DNA of 64,000 nucleotides from Sporomusa silvacetica DSM 10669 (GTDB lineage Bacteria > Bacillota > Negativicutes > Sporomusales > Sporomusaceae). Below the pieces are notes generated by a model. The model was not told the DNA's origin. It saw only the letters and a list, made by a program, of their open reading frames with translations, and did not search any database. The DNA is taken from NCBI RefSeq assembly GCF_002257705.1, contig NZ_LSLK01000102.1, forward strand, positions 1-64,000. Reading direction: 5' to 3'. The translations under genes were made by a program, and so were the position numbers. Shown here one piece after another: positions 7,605 through 15,965 of this stretch. Position 1 is the first letter of the stretch; the number at the start of each line of letters is the position of its first letter.

Positions 7605-8543
7605 ATGGAACCCAATCACAAACGGTCAGGGTATGTCTTTAATATCCAGCAATTTTCGGTGCATGATGGCCCTGGAATAAGAACCATTGTATTTTTAAAA
7701 GGTTGTCCGCTGCGGTGCCGCTGGTGCAGTAATCCGGAATCCCAGGAGAGCAAGCCAGAGCTGGCTTACAACCAAAACAAGTGTATTGGGATCGCTGCCT
7801 GTGGCAGATGTCTCAAAGCTTGCCCCCATAACGCATTACGGCAGGGAGAGGATGATAAGCCAGTAGCTCTCCGGGATGTTTGTAAACGGTGTTCTTCTTG
7901 TGCAGGGGCGTGTCCTACAACAGCCTTACATACTTTCGGGCAATTGATGAGTATTGACGATATTTTAGAGGTGGTAGAGCGAGACAACGTTTTTTTCTCT
8001 AGATCAGGCGGTGGTCTGACTATCAGTGGTGGGGAACCACTGATGCAGCCGGATTTTACGGTTGAACTGTTACAGGCGGCCAAACGCAGGCGGATAAATA
8101 CCACCATGGAAACTAGCGGTTATGCCAAGTGGCAGACGCTGGAGCAGGCATGCCACTATCTGAATACACTTATTTATGATATAAAGTGCTTGGATTCGAG
8201 TAGACACCGTGAGCAAACCCAACAAGCTAACAATATCATCCTTGAAAATTTCGTCAGACTGACAGCAGCCTTTCCTAACCTGCCCATACTGGTCAGAACA
8301 CCTATAATCCCTGGATTTAATGATTCTGAGGAAGATATTACAGCCATAATTAATTTTGTTAAGGGAAGGCCCAATGTTGGTTATGAATTGTTGCCCTATC
8401 ACCGTTTAGGGCAGCCAAAATACGAGTATTTGGGAAAAGAATATCCTCTAGGTAATTTAACCTTGCGTGAAGAACAATTTGCGCGGTTGAACACTGTAAA
8501 AAGTGCTCTCGACAATCCATGCTTATCCAAAGTTACCTATTGA
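7605..8543 (+). CDS. Glycyl radical enzyme activase (radical SAM, PflA family)
   Basis: A 312-residue radical SAM activase that makes the glycyl radical on its partner. The radical SAM cluster motif is FLKGCPLRCRWC (Cys34, Cys38, Cys41; CX3CX2C). An inserted ferredoxin-like domain holds two further CX2CX2CX3C-type cluster sets (around residues 61-80 and 88-105), typical of activases for dehydratases, CutC and sulfite-lyases and absent from PflA itself. SGGEPLMQ is the SAM-binding GGE motif. AGGAGG precedes ATG 7605. It is the only activase in the window, so it may serve both glycyl radical enzymes. Confidence 0.93.
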   Translation: MEPNHKRSGYVFNIQQFSVHDGPGIRTIVFLKGCPLRCRWCSNPESQESKPELAYNQNKCIGIAACGRCLKACPHNALRQGEDDKPVALRDVCKRCSSCAGACPTTALHTFGQLMSIDDILEVVERDNVFFSRSGGGLTISGGEPLMQPDFTVELLQAAKRRRINTTMETSGYAKWQTLEQACHYLNTLIYDIKCLDSSRHREQTQQANNIILENFVRLTAAFPNLPILVRTPIIPGFNDSEEDITAIINFVKGRPNVGYELLPYHRLGQPKYEYLGKEYPLGNLTLREEQFARLNTVKSALDNPCLSKVTY

Positions 8544-8568
8544 CGCCATCGATAGAGTATGATACTAT
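8540..8568 (+). promoter_or_regulatory. Sigma-A type promoter of leader B
   Basis: TTGACG (8540-8545), 17-base spacer, TACTAT (8563-8568). The -35 box overlaps the stop codon of the activase gene. Confidence 0.6.
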
Positions 8569-8574
8569 TAATAC

Positions 8575-8658
8575 AATATTTTAGCTAGGCTGATTAGAAA
8601 AACTGAAGGCCGAAGCAGTTGGTAGATATTTTACCGACTCTTCCGGCCTTTTATTTTT
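8575..8658 (+). ncRNA. Structured leader B: shared hairpin motif plus terminator
   Basis: GGCTGA (8588-8593), TTAG, A-rich loop, CTGA, AGGCC repeats the motif of leader A. The stem stays paired although one base differs (TTAG with CTGA, using a G-U pair). The AGGCCGAAG that follows is the 5' arm of a long terminator (GGCCGAAG..TTACC side pairing to CTTCCGGCC, 8608-8648, then a T-rich tail). It stands ahead of the DUF2294 gene and the first ABC operon. Confidence 0.65.
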
Positions 8659-8716
8659 TGTCAGGTATACCATTCTACTCTATCGACAAGGCTTAGGGAA
8701 TTGAGAGGTGTACATA

Positions 8717-9073
8717 TTGAATACCGTAAAACAGCTTGGCCTGACAATTAATCAGCAAGAGCAACTACTGGAAAGAGAAATAGCCAAGTTCGCCAAGGAG
8801 AGAATTGGGAAAGGGCCAAGTAAAACAGAGGTACGTATTGCTGATAATATACTTATTTGTGTGCAGTATGGCTTCTTAACCAAAGCAGAAGAGTTAATCA
8901 TCGAGTCAGGCCATTCGGATAAAGTTATTGACTATCGCAGAGTGTATATCATGCAATGTGTTAATGATATTGAGAAGATAATCTATCAGGTTATTGACCG
9001 AAAGATTAAGTATTTTTTCCCCAGTTGGATACTTGAACAAAATTTATCATGTTGGACAATTTATCTGGATTAA
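8717..9073 (+). CDS. DUF2294 (MpsC-like) protein
   Basis: A 118-residue soluble protein with the DUF2294 pattern: an N-terminal helix, the block RIGKGPSKTEVRIADNILICVQYGFLTKAEE (a G-x-GP turn and an LTxAE helix), and a C-terminal YRR..IMQCVNDIEKIIYQVIDRKI helix where the family usually has a regulatory segment. The family includes MpsC, linked to inorganic carbon uptake in staphylococci; its role is poorly known. GAGAGG (8703-8708) fits TTG 8717; a GTG at 8708 overlaps the binding site. It lies between two hairpin terminators, so it may be made both alone and with the ABC operon. Confidence 0.7.
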   Translation: MNTVKQLGLTINQQEQLLEREIAKFAKERIGKGPSKTEVRIADNILICVQYGFLTKAEELIIESGHSDKVIDYRRVYIMQCVNDIEKIIYQVIDRKIKYFFPSWILEQNLSCWTIYLD

Positions 9074-9124
9074 AAGCCTGATAAAGGCAAAAATCCTTTA
9101 ATGAAATAGTTATGCTTCTTAACA

Positions 9125-9168
9125 AAGAACAGATAACTACCTTTTGGTAGCAGTCTGTTCTTTTTTAT
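9125..9168 (+). terminator. Strong terminator between the DUF2294 gene and the ABC operon
   Basis: AAGAACAGA pairs with TCTGTTCTT, with an inner CTACC/GGTAG stem, then TTTTTTATTTT. The next gene starts only 68 bases later and has no clear promoter of its own, so this could be a second attenuator. Confidence 0.8.
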
Positions 9169-9235
9169 TTTGTGCTAAAGGGGGTGAGGAGAGTCGTCGA
9201 GACGGTGTAATACTAAGAATTTAAGGAGGGATTTT

Positions 9236-10351
9236 ATGTTAGAGAAAAAAACGTTTGTTGGCTACTTGGTTGCTGTACTTCTTACAGCTAGCTTGGTGAT
9301 CGCAGGGTGCTCGGGGAAGAACCAAAGCAGTACAACCGGAAGTGCGGTAGAGACGCCGAAATCCCAAAAGGAAATTGTGAAAATAGGAATCGGATATCAA
9401 GCACCAACCGCTCAAACCTGGGGTGCGCTAATTATCAAAAACAAAAAACTCTATGAAAAGTACTTGCAGGAAAAGTATCCGGATAAGGTTTTTGAAATTG
9501 AATGGTTCAACTCACCTTCCGGTCCCCCGTTAACAAATAATATGATTGCGGGGAAGCTGCAACTAGCACTCATGGGAGACATGCCTATACTAATTAACGG
9601 CGAGCAAGGACAGACATCCCGCAATTACAAATCCGTATTTCTTGCTTTCGACGGAAAAGGTGTTGGAGGGAAAAATCAGGCCATATTAACTCCCAAAGGC
9701 AGCAACATAAAGATGGAGGATTTGAAAGGGAAAACGATTTCGACAATCCTTGGATCTAGCGCCCACAGGATGCTGCTAGTGGCCCTGGACAAATATGGCT
9801 TAACAAACGAAGTGACAATTGTTAACCAGGATGTGACCGTGGGCATGAGTAATATTGAGCAAAACAAAATTTTTGCTCACGCTACCTGGGAGCCCTATCC
9901 CAGCCTAATTCAAACTAAAGGTATTGGAGATGTTCTGCTTGATGGCAGTGAGACTAATGTGGATTATTTAGATGGTGTTGTGGCTGATCGCATCTGGGTG
10001 GAAAACAATCAGGAATATGCGGTTGCCTTTTTAAAGGCTTTGATTGAGTCGCATAAGTTTATTAGAGAGAACCCTGAGGAAGCGGCGAGGATTTTCCAGG
10101 AGGAATCCCAATATCCGCTTGATGTAACCAAAAAGATTGTTCAGAATGTCAGATTTGATGCGGCAATCTATTCGAAAGACATAACGACATTAGCGGGCAG
10201 CCGGGATTTTCTGAAAAAGCTTGAAAAGCTCAAGAGTATTGATTTGAACAAGTTTGTTGACGATCAGTATTTAAAGGCTGCATTTAAGGAGTTAGGATAC
10301 AAATATCCTACGGACGCTGAGCTGAAAGGTGATTGGATTCCTTTGAAATAG
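9236..10351 (+). CDS. ABC transporter substrate-binding lipoprotein (NitT/TauT type) 1
   Basis: A 371-residue lipoprotein; the signal peptide ends at the lipobox VIAGC (Cys25). The mature part has the NMT1/SsuA-like order: VKIGIGYQAPTAQTWGALIIKN, MIAGKLQLALMGDMPILING, and DLKGKTISTILGSSAHRMLL, the usual ligand loop. It binds the substrate outside the membrane and passes it to the permease and ATPase encoded just downstream. It is longer than the other binding proteins of the block. The GDMP element is typical of sulfonate, taurine and nitrate type proteins, but ligand cannot be told. Confidence 0.9.
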   Translation: MLEKKTFVGYLVAVLLTASLVIAGCSGKNQSSTTGSAVETPKSQKEIVKIGIGYQAPTAQTWGALIIKNKKLYEKYLQEKYPDKVFEIEWFNSPSGPPLTNNMIAGKLQLALMGDMPILINGEQGQTSRNYKSVFLAFDGKGVGGKNQAILTPKGSNIKMEDLKGKTISTILGSSAHRMLLVALDKYGLTNEVTIVNQDVTVGMSNIEQNKIFAHATWEPYPSLIQTKGIGDVLLDGSETNVDYLDGVVADRIWVENNQEYAVAFLKALIESHKFIRENPEEAARIFQEESQYPLDVTKKIVQNVRFDAAIYSKDITTLAGSRDFLKKLEKLKSIDLNKFVDDQYLKAAFKELGYKYPTDAELKGDWIPLK

Positions 10352-10361
10352 AGGTGGCGGT

Positions 10362-11156
10362 ATGTCGGATTCATCTTCTTTTCGATATAGAATTACCAGG
10401 GTAATCCGAAAGATAATAGCGATAATTGTATTTGTTGTCACATGGCAGATCCTGGTCAGTAATAATGTCATGTCGCCGCTTATGTTTGGCAATCTGCCCT
10501 CCCCGGTAGAGGTTGGGGAAACCTTCATTGTAGTTTTGCAAAAGCAGGTATATTACTATCACATACTGGCGAGTTTCGGGAGAATTCTTGCTGGTAGTTT
10601 AGCAGCTCTGCCACTTGCAGTATTCTTGGGGCTAATTATTGGACTATCACGGGTTACCGAAGATTTGCTGCTGTCTATCTTTGATATGCTGCGCCCCATT
10701 CCCCAGATTTCCTGGATACCGGTAGCGATATTAATCTTCCCTTCGGTGGAAGGGAGTATCATCTTTATCACTTTCCTGGGAGCCTTTTTCCCCATTCTTG
10801 TTAATACAATTGCTGGAGTAGCTAATGTCAATCCATCATTAATTATCGCGGCCAAGAGCATGAATGCTACTAAGTTACAGCTTTTACGGTATGTTTACTT
10901 GCCGGGAATTATCCCGAATATATTTACAGGCTTTACTATTGGAATCGGAGTATCATGGATGAGTGTAATTGCCGCTGAAATGATTTCCGGGAAATACGGA
11001 ATTGGTTATTATACCTGGACTTCCTACACGTTAATGGCGTATTCGGAGACCATTATCGGGATGATTACCATCGGCGCAATGGGTACAGTATGTTTTGAAT
11101 TAATCAAAATAATTGAGAAAAGCTTGTTAAAATGGCGTGAAGAAATTGGGGGCTAG
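10362..11156 (+). CDS. ABC transporter permease (SsuC/TauC type) 1
   Basis: A 264-residue inner membrane permease with about six membrane segments. The coupling loop SMNATKLQLLRYVYLPGIIPNIFTG matches the EAA motif of importer permeases (here AAKSMNA...LPGIIP), and RPIPQISWIPVAIL is the sulfonate-type TM signature. It starts 10 bases after the binding protein and ends 3 bases before the ATPase, so the three form one operon. Confidence 0.92.
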   Translation: MSDSSSFRYRITRVIRKIIAIIVFVVTWQILVSNNVMSPLMFGNLPSPVEVGETFIVVLQKQVYYYHILASFGRILAGSLAALPLAVFLGLIIGLSRVTEDLLLSIFDMLRPIPQISWIPVAILIFPSVEGSIIFITFLGAFFPILVNTIAGVANVNPSLIIAAKSMNATKLQLLRYVYLPGIIPNIFTGFTIGIGVSWMSVIAAEMISGKYGIGYYTWTSYTLMAYSETIIGMITIGAMGTVCFELIKIIEKSLLKWREEIGG

Positions 11157-11159
11157 ACC

Positions 11160-11933
11160 ATGGCAATCCTGGTACACGATGTTCGAAAATCATTTCATCT
11201 TCAAAAAGACAGAGAGATTATTGCCCTGAATGACGTAAGTCTCGGCGTAGAAGATCAGGAATTTGTGTGTTTGCTGGGACCATCTGGTTGTGGCAAAAGC
11301 ACACTGCTGAAGATTATTGCCGGTCTCGAACAGGCAAGCTCCGGATGGGTGGAGATTGATGGTCAGAAGATAACCGCGCCCAGTAGTGATCGCGCTATTG
11401 TTTTTCAAGATTATGCGTTATTTCCCTGGCGAACAGTTGTTGAGAATGTTCAGTTTGGCTTGGATTTAAGAAAGGTGCCGGCTAAAGAGGCCCGTAAGAA
11501 GGCACTTGAGTATTTAAGTTTAGTAAATCTTTGCAACTTCGCCAATGTATATCCTCATCAATTATCCGGAGGAATGAAACAACGGGTGGCAATAGCCCGC
11601 GCCCTTGTACTTGAACCTAAGATTCTGTTACTGGATGAACCATTCGGAGCTCTGGACGCTTTTACCAGGATGCAGCTCCAGTTTGAACTTACCAGCATCT
11701 GCAAGAAGAATAGTCCGACGGTGATTTTTGTAACTCATGATATTGACGAGGCCATTTACCTTGGTGATAGGGTGGTAATCATGACACCAAATCCAGGTAA
11801 AGTGAATGCTATTGTTAACGTCCAGTTGCCCAAACCCCGCAATAGGACAGACTATGATTTTAACAAAATTCGTGATCGTGTTTTTAGGGAATTTTCACTA
11901 GTTACTGAGACTTCTCTAGAGTATGTCATATAG
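11160..11933 (+). CDS. ABC transporter ATP-binding protein (SsuB/TauB type) 1
   Basis: A 257-residue ATPase with Walker A GPSGCGKST, Q-loop VFQDYALFPW, signature LSGGMKQR, Walker B ILLLDEPFGALD and the H-loop VTHDIDEA. The size and order match SsuB/TauB. It powers the importer formed with the two preceding genes. Confidence 0.94.
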   Translation: MAILVHDVRKSFHLQKDREIIALNDVSLGVEDQEFVCLLGPSGCGKSTLLKIIAGLEQASSGWVEIDGQKITAPSSDRAIVFQDYALFPWRTVVENVQFGLDLRKVPAKEARKKALEYLSLVNLCNFANVYPHQLSGGMKQRVAIARALVLEPKILLLDEPFGALDAFTRMQLQFELTSICKKNSPTVIFVTHDIDEAIYLGDRVVIMTPNPGKVNAIVNVQLPKPRNRTDYDFNKIRDRVFREFSLVTETSLEYVI

Positions 11934-11954
11934 GGAACATGAGGAGGAATAAGA

Positions 11955-13805
11955 ATGGCAGTACATTATATTTCAGCTGACGTAAGCATTATTGGAGGTG
12001 GCAGCGCAGGTACAATCGCAGCGATAAAGGCTAAAAGCCAAAATCCTGACGCTAAAGTCATTATCTTAGATAAGGGGCCCATAGAAACTTCGGGCGCCAT
12101 TGGTAGAGGGATGGATGCTTTGAACATTGTAGCCGTTCCCGGATATGGCACACCTGAGAATGTAGTAGAAGCACTTACCAAGGTAACCGAAGGGATACTA
12201 GATCAAGAATGTGCCTATGTACTTGGCGAAAAAAGTCTTCAAGTGATTAAGGATCTTGAAGAATATACTAACCGCGAGCCTGGTGATTTGTTTCCGATTG
12301 ATGAGAATGGCAATTATAAAGCTAGCTTTCTCCACCCGACCGAACATCCGTTATATCTTGCTATGGATGGAGAAGACATTAAACGGGCTTTGGCTAAAAG
12401 GGTAAGGGATCTAGGGGTGCAGGTACTTGACTTTACGCCTGCCGTACGTTTATTAACTACCGATGGCCGGGTGTCTGCATTGCTTGCTTTTAATATCCGC
12501 ACAGGTGATTTTTATGTAATAAATACACCTACCGTTATCTTGACGGCAGGTGCTGTTGGTAAGTTTGGTCTGCCAAGAGATGGTTATCTCAGTGGGTTAT
12601 ACGAGTTCCCGGGTAATACCGGAGAGGGATTTGCCATGGCGTATCATGCAGGCGCTAACTTAATAAATCTGGAATGTTTCCAGACTAACCTATTGATGAA
12701 AGACTACAATGGGCCTGCTTGCGGCTATGTGGTTATACCGAGAGGCGGTTATGGTGTAAACGCACTAGGCGAGAAGTACTGGACTCATGGTTACTGGTCA
12801 GGAGATATGTTTTTGGCTGTCTGGCGGGAATTCCAGGAGGGAAGAGGACCTGTGTATCTTAAAATGGACCATCTTCCTGAAGAGACTATTCAAGGTCTGG
12901 AAAAAATCCTATGGGGAACCGAGCGTACATCGCGGGGACTTTTTCATATTCAACGGGATGAAAACTATCGACGATGGGATTCGGTTGAGCAGGGTATGGA
13001 GGAAATAACGCTATGCAGCGGGCACAGTATGTCTGGAATACAAATAAATAAGCATACAGAAACCAATGTGCCTGGCTTGTATGCTGCTGGCGATTGCGCG
13101 GCAGTTCCTCATCAGTACCTTACAGGGGCGTTTGTGTTTGGTAGTATTGCAGGAGAGCGTGCGGCAGAGTTTGCGAAAACGCATAAGGCGCCGCAGCTCG
13201 ACGTCGACATAAATCAACTTATAAAAGAAGTTGTACGGCCTTTAGAGCTGGAAGAGGGTATACCGGTAGAACAAGTTGAATATAAGATTCGTTCCAAAAT
13301 AAGTCAATATCTAACGCCCCCGAAGAGTGATCCACTGATGAACAAGCTGCTATGGTGGACGGAAAGAATTCGCAAAGAGGATTTGCCGCGTATAAAGGTC
13401 AATGATTATCATGATTTAATCAAAGTAACTGAGGTACAAAGCATTATCGATTGTGCGGAAATGGCGGCCAGAGCATCATTGTACCGGACAGAAAGCAGAT
13501 GGGGGCTAGGTCATTACCGTTTAGCATATCCCCAGCGTGATCCGGACTGGGACAATAAATGGGTAGTGTTACATAAAGATAGAGCGTCCGGAAGTATGAC
13601 TGCCTCTCAACAAGAAGTGCCTGCCCCTCAATGGACATTCCCGGCCAGACTTGATTATGAATATCCAGCTTTAAATCTTAGCATTGGTACTGGCTATAAA
13701 CACCCGCCTAATAAGGTAAGAGATCCCTGGATTGAAGAAAAGGTTCAAAGAGAGGGCTTTGAAATTCCGGCCCGGTTTGTTCCTGGAAAAGGGGGCGTAA
13801 AGTAA
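11955..13805 (+). CDS. AprA-like FAD-dependent oxidoreductase
   Basis: A 616-residue flavoprotein of the fumarate reductase/adenylylsulfate reductase alpha class. The dinucleotide-binding motif IIGGGSAGTIAA opens the protein, the GAIGRGMDALN element follows, and GLYAAGDCA is the second FAD contact near residue 378. YLTGAFVFGSIAGERA and the C-terminal region with LGHYRLAYPQRDPDWDNKWVV resemble AprA more than FrdA. It is somewhat shorter than dissimilatory AprA. Its stop overlaps the start of an AprB-like ferredoxin and it follows a sulfonate-type ABC operon by 21 bases. No DsrAB or ATP sulfurylase is seen, so classical sulfate reduction is unlikely; sulfite oxidation or a direct step on a sulfonate are possible. 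Confidence 0.8.
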   Translation: MAVHYISADVSIIGGGSAGTIAAIKAKSQNPDAKVIILDKGPIETSGAIGRGMDALNIVAVPGYGTPENVVEALTKVTEGILDQECAYVLGEKSLQVIKDLEEYTNREPGDLFPIDENGNYKASFLHPTEHPLYLAMDGEDIKRALAKRVRDLGVQVLDFTPAVRLLTTDGRVSALLAFNIRTGDFYVINTPTVILTAGAVGKFGLPRDGYLSGLYEFPGNTGEGFAMAYHAGANLINLECFQTNLLMKDYNGPACGYVVIPRGGYGVNALGEKYWTHGYWSGDMFLAVWREFQEGRGPVYLKMDHLPEETIQGLEKILWGTERTSRGLFHIQRDENYRRWDSVEQGMEEITLCSGHSMSGIQINKHTETNVPGLYAAGDCAAVPHQYLTGAFVFGSIAGERAAEFAKTHKAPQLDVDINQLIKEVVRPLELEEGIPVEQVEYKIRSKISQYLTPPKSDPLMNKLLWWTERIRKEDLPRIKVNDYHDLIKVTEVQSIIDCAEMAARASLYRTESRWGLGHYRLAYPQRDPDWDNKWVVLHKDRASGSMTASQQEVPAPQWTFPARLDYEYPALNLSIGTGYKHPPNKVRDPWIEEKVQREGFEIPARFVPGKGGVK

Positions 13806-14032
13806 TGAGTTGCAAAGAAAGCAAACAGTATCAATGGCTAGATTTTAATGGTGAAAAATGCAGTTCCTGCGGTTTGTGCATTAACTACTGTCCGCGTGAT
13901 GTTTTGAGAAAAGGAGACGATGATGTACCATTTATGAAATACCGTGATGACTGCTGGTATTGTGATATTTGCTCGTTCGTGTGCCCGAATAAAGCAATTA
14001 CATTGAAAGAGGTCCCTTATCTTATCAAATAA
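13805..14032 (+). CDS. Small 2[4Fe-4S] ferredoxin, AprB-like partner of the flavoprotein
   Basis: A 75-residue ferredoxin. Cluster one is CSSCGLCINYCP, cluster two CWYCDICSFVCP; the tryptophan next to a cluster cysteine recalls AprB. Its start overlaps the stop of the flavoprotein gene (TAATG), which means translational coupling and a tight complex. It lacks the long C-terminal tail that AprB wraps around AprA. It would carry electrons to or from the flavin. Confidence 0.85.
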   Translation: MSCKESKQYQWLDFNGEKCSSCGLCINYCPRDVLRKGDDDVPFMKYRDDCWYCDICSFVCPNKAITLKEVPYLIK

Positions 14033-14143
14033 TAATTCTTAGAAGAATACAGGTTGAATAACTGCTTTGCCAAGGGGTAAGAACATTGTGTCTTATCCCT
14101 AAAGCTGTTAGTTTTGCAGTTTTGTTCAATTTAATAATTTATG

Positions 14144-14172
14144 TTGACAGCAATTTAAAGGTACTATATACT
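14144..14172 (+). promoter_or_regulatory. Sigma-A promoter of leader C
   Basis: TTGACA (14144-14149), 17-base spacer, TATACT (14167-14172): near consensus. The shared hairpin starts about 8 bases after the expected transcription start. Confidence 0.75.
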
Positions 14173-14178
14173 AAATCT

Positions 14179-14240
14179 AATATATTGGCTGATCAGAGAA
14201 CTGAAGGCTAAGAATTCTTTGGAATTCTTGGCCTTTATTT
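14179..14240 (+). ncRNA. Structured leader C: shared hairpin motif plus terminator
   Basis: GGCTGA (14187-14192), TCAG, AGAA loop, CTGA, AGGCT (from 14204), the same motif as in leaders A and B. The following GGCTAAGAATTC pairs with GGAATTCTTGGCC (14221-14233) and is followed by TTTATTTTTTTT, a strong terminator. The whole leader is only about 110 bases to the start codon of the permease gene, so the hairpin is probably the sensing part. Confidence 0.68.
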
Positions 14241-14289
14241 TTTTTATTAAAAAAATAAAGCTTATTGAAAAAAGCGGGGAGGAGAGTCA

Positions 14290-15063
14290 ATGGAAAAAAT
14301 CGCTTTATGGTTGAAAGAAAATTATCTTGCATTAGTGGCACCTATCTTACTCCTGGCTATATGGGAAGCTGCCAGTCAGTTCGGTTTAATTCGGGCCAAC
14401 CTTTTGCCACGGCCTTCCGTCATTGCCGTCGTGTTGGTTGAACTACTGGCTTCCGGAGAATTGCTTGCTAATTTAGGCGTTAGTATTCTGCGGGTAGCTG
14501 AAGGATTTATTATTGGGGCAGGGCTTGGCGTTCTAGTGGGTGTTCAGGTAGCGTTATCAAAGAAAATGCGGATAGCAGTTAGCCTGATTTTTGGGGTACT
14601 TAGACCTATTCCGGTGATTGCCTGGATTCCGGTGCTGATTCTATGGATGGGGATTGATGAAGGTTCGAAGATTACTGTTATCGCTATTGGCAGCTTCTGG
14701 ACTGTATTGGTCAGTGTGGTAGAGGGAATTAAAAACGTCGATAAAAAATACTTAGAAGTAGCTACTATCTTGGAAAAGGACCATATGACGCTGCTAACCA
14801 AGGTGATTTTGCCTGCAGCCCTGCCAGCAATCTTTACCGGCGTTCGAGTCGGTATTGATGTGGCTTGGCGCAGCGTAGTGGCAGCTGAACTAATTGCAGC
14901 GGCATCTGGTATTGGCTATATGATCATGTATGCCAGGGAATTATCGCAAATTGATGTTGTTTTGGTGGGGGTACTTTCCATTGGATTTACCGGAATCATT
15001 ATTGAACAACTGCTGCAATTGCTCGAAAAGCGTTTGCTAAGATGGAATGTAAACATTCACTAA
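14290..15063 (+). CDS. ABC transporter permease (SsuC/TauC type) 2
   Basis: A 257-residue permease with about six membrane spans. LRPIPVIAWIPVLILWMG is the family signature and AALPAIFTGVRVGIDVAWRSVVAAEL holds the coupling region. GGGGAGGAG lies just ahead of ATG 14290. First gene of the second ABC operon (permease, ATPase, binding protein), behind leader C. Confidence 0.93.
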   Translation: MEKIALWLKENYLALVAPILLLAIWEAASQFGLIRANLLPRPSVIAVVLVELLASGELLANLGVSILRVAEGFIIGAGLGVLVGVQVALSKKMRIAVSLIFGVLRPIPVIAWIPVLILWMGIDEGSKITVIAIGSFWTVLVSVVEGIKNVDKKYLEVATILEKDHMTLLTKVILPAALPAIFTGVRVGIDVAWRSVVAAELIAAASGIGYMIMYARELSQIDVVLVGVLSIGFTGIIIEQLLQLLEKRLLRWNVNIH

Positions 15064-15077
15064 AGGGAGTGAGAGGG

Positions 15078-15869
15078 ATGAGCATAGCGTCAGTAATACC
15101 ACAAACGCTTACCATTGATAATTTGAATAAAACATTCCAAATCGCCGGTAAATCGGTGGATGTTTTGAAAGATATTAATTTAACGGTAGCGCCTGGGGAG
15201 TTTATCAGTATCATAGGTCCCAGCGGCTGCGGTAAAAGTACGCTTCTCAGGCTTGTTGTCGGTTTGGAACGAGGGTTCTCCGGAGAAATACGTCTTGGTG
15301 AGGATTTGATTGAGGAACCAGGAGTAAACAGAGGGATGGTTTTCCAGGAAGCACGGCTGTATCCTTGGTTAACTATCGAAGAAAATATACTTTTCGGCTT
15401 AGGCAAGGGGCCAAGGAATGAAGAAAAGCAGCGTATTGTTCAGGAGCACTTGGAACTAGTGGGCTTAGCAGGGTTTGCGAAAGCCTATCCGTATCAATTA
15501 TCTGGCGGTATGCAACAGCGGGTTAGTATAGCAAGGGCATTAGTCAACCGTCCACAGGTTTTATTGCTTGATGAACCGTTTGGTGCCCTGGATGCTATGA
15601 CGCGTATTACCATGCAACAGGAGATTATCCGTATATGGGGAGCAGAAAAGACTACAATTTTGTTGGTTACCCATGATATCGACGAAGCCATCTTTTTGGG
15701 AGATCGGGTTGTGGTGATGTCTAAGCTGCCAGCTACGACGAAATCCATTATTCCAGTTGATTTGCCCCGGCCACGTGACCGGAACAGTTTTGAATTCGTA
15801 AAAATCCGTAAGAAAATTTACACTGAATTTTTCTCAGATGTTGAATTGCCGTTTGCTTATAGTATCTAA
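15078..15869 (+). CDS. ABC transporter ATP-binding protein (SsuB/TauB type) 2
   Basis: A 263-residue ATPase: Walker A GPSGCGKST, signature LSGGMQQR, Walker B VLLLDEPFGALD, H-loop VTHDIDEA. ATG 15078 has a GAGAGG just upstream; an in-frame ATG at 15042 lies inside the permease gene and is less likely. Part of the second ABC operon. Confidence 0.93.
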   Translation: MSIASVIPQTLTIDNLNKTFQIAGKSVDVLKDINLTVAPGEFISIIGPSGCGKSTLLRLVVGLERGFSGEIRLGEDLIEEPGVNRGMVFQEARLYPWLTIEENILFGLGKGPRNEEKQRIVQEHLELVGLAGFAKAYPYQLSGGMQQRVSIARALVNRPQVLLLDEPFGALDAMTRITMQQEIIRIWGAEKTTILLVTHDIDEAIFLGDRVVVMSKLPATTKSIIPVDLPRPRDRNSFEFVKIRKKIYTEFFSDVELPFAYSI

Positions 15870-15965
15870 AGCGATGCTTAACTTAGTCGACGAAAGGGAA
15901 GAGGTACTGTAATTGGGCTTCAAATGGAACTTATTTAAATTTTAAAGAAATAAGGGGATGAGGGT

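Noticed and set aside
5113..8543. Choline TMA-lyase, diol dehydratase or arylacetate decarboxylase identity for the glycyl radical enzyme
   Set aside because: The CxE loop alone would allow these, but there is no small HpdC-like subunit, microcompartment or TMA gene, and the Arg/Gln/Arg set fits sulfonate lyases better. Not fully excluded.
11955..13805. Fumarate reductase or succinate dehydrogenase flavoprotein
   Set aside because: No FrdB/FrdC partners, and the C-terminal region and AprB-like partner fit the AprA group better.
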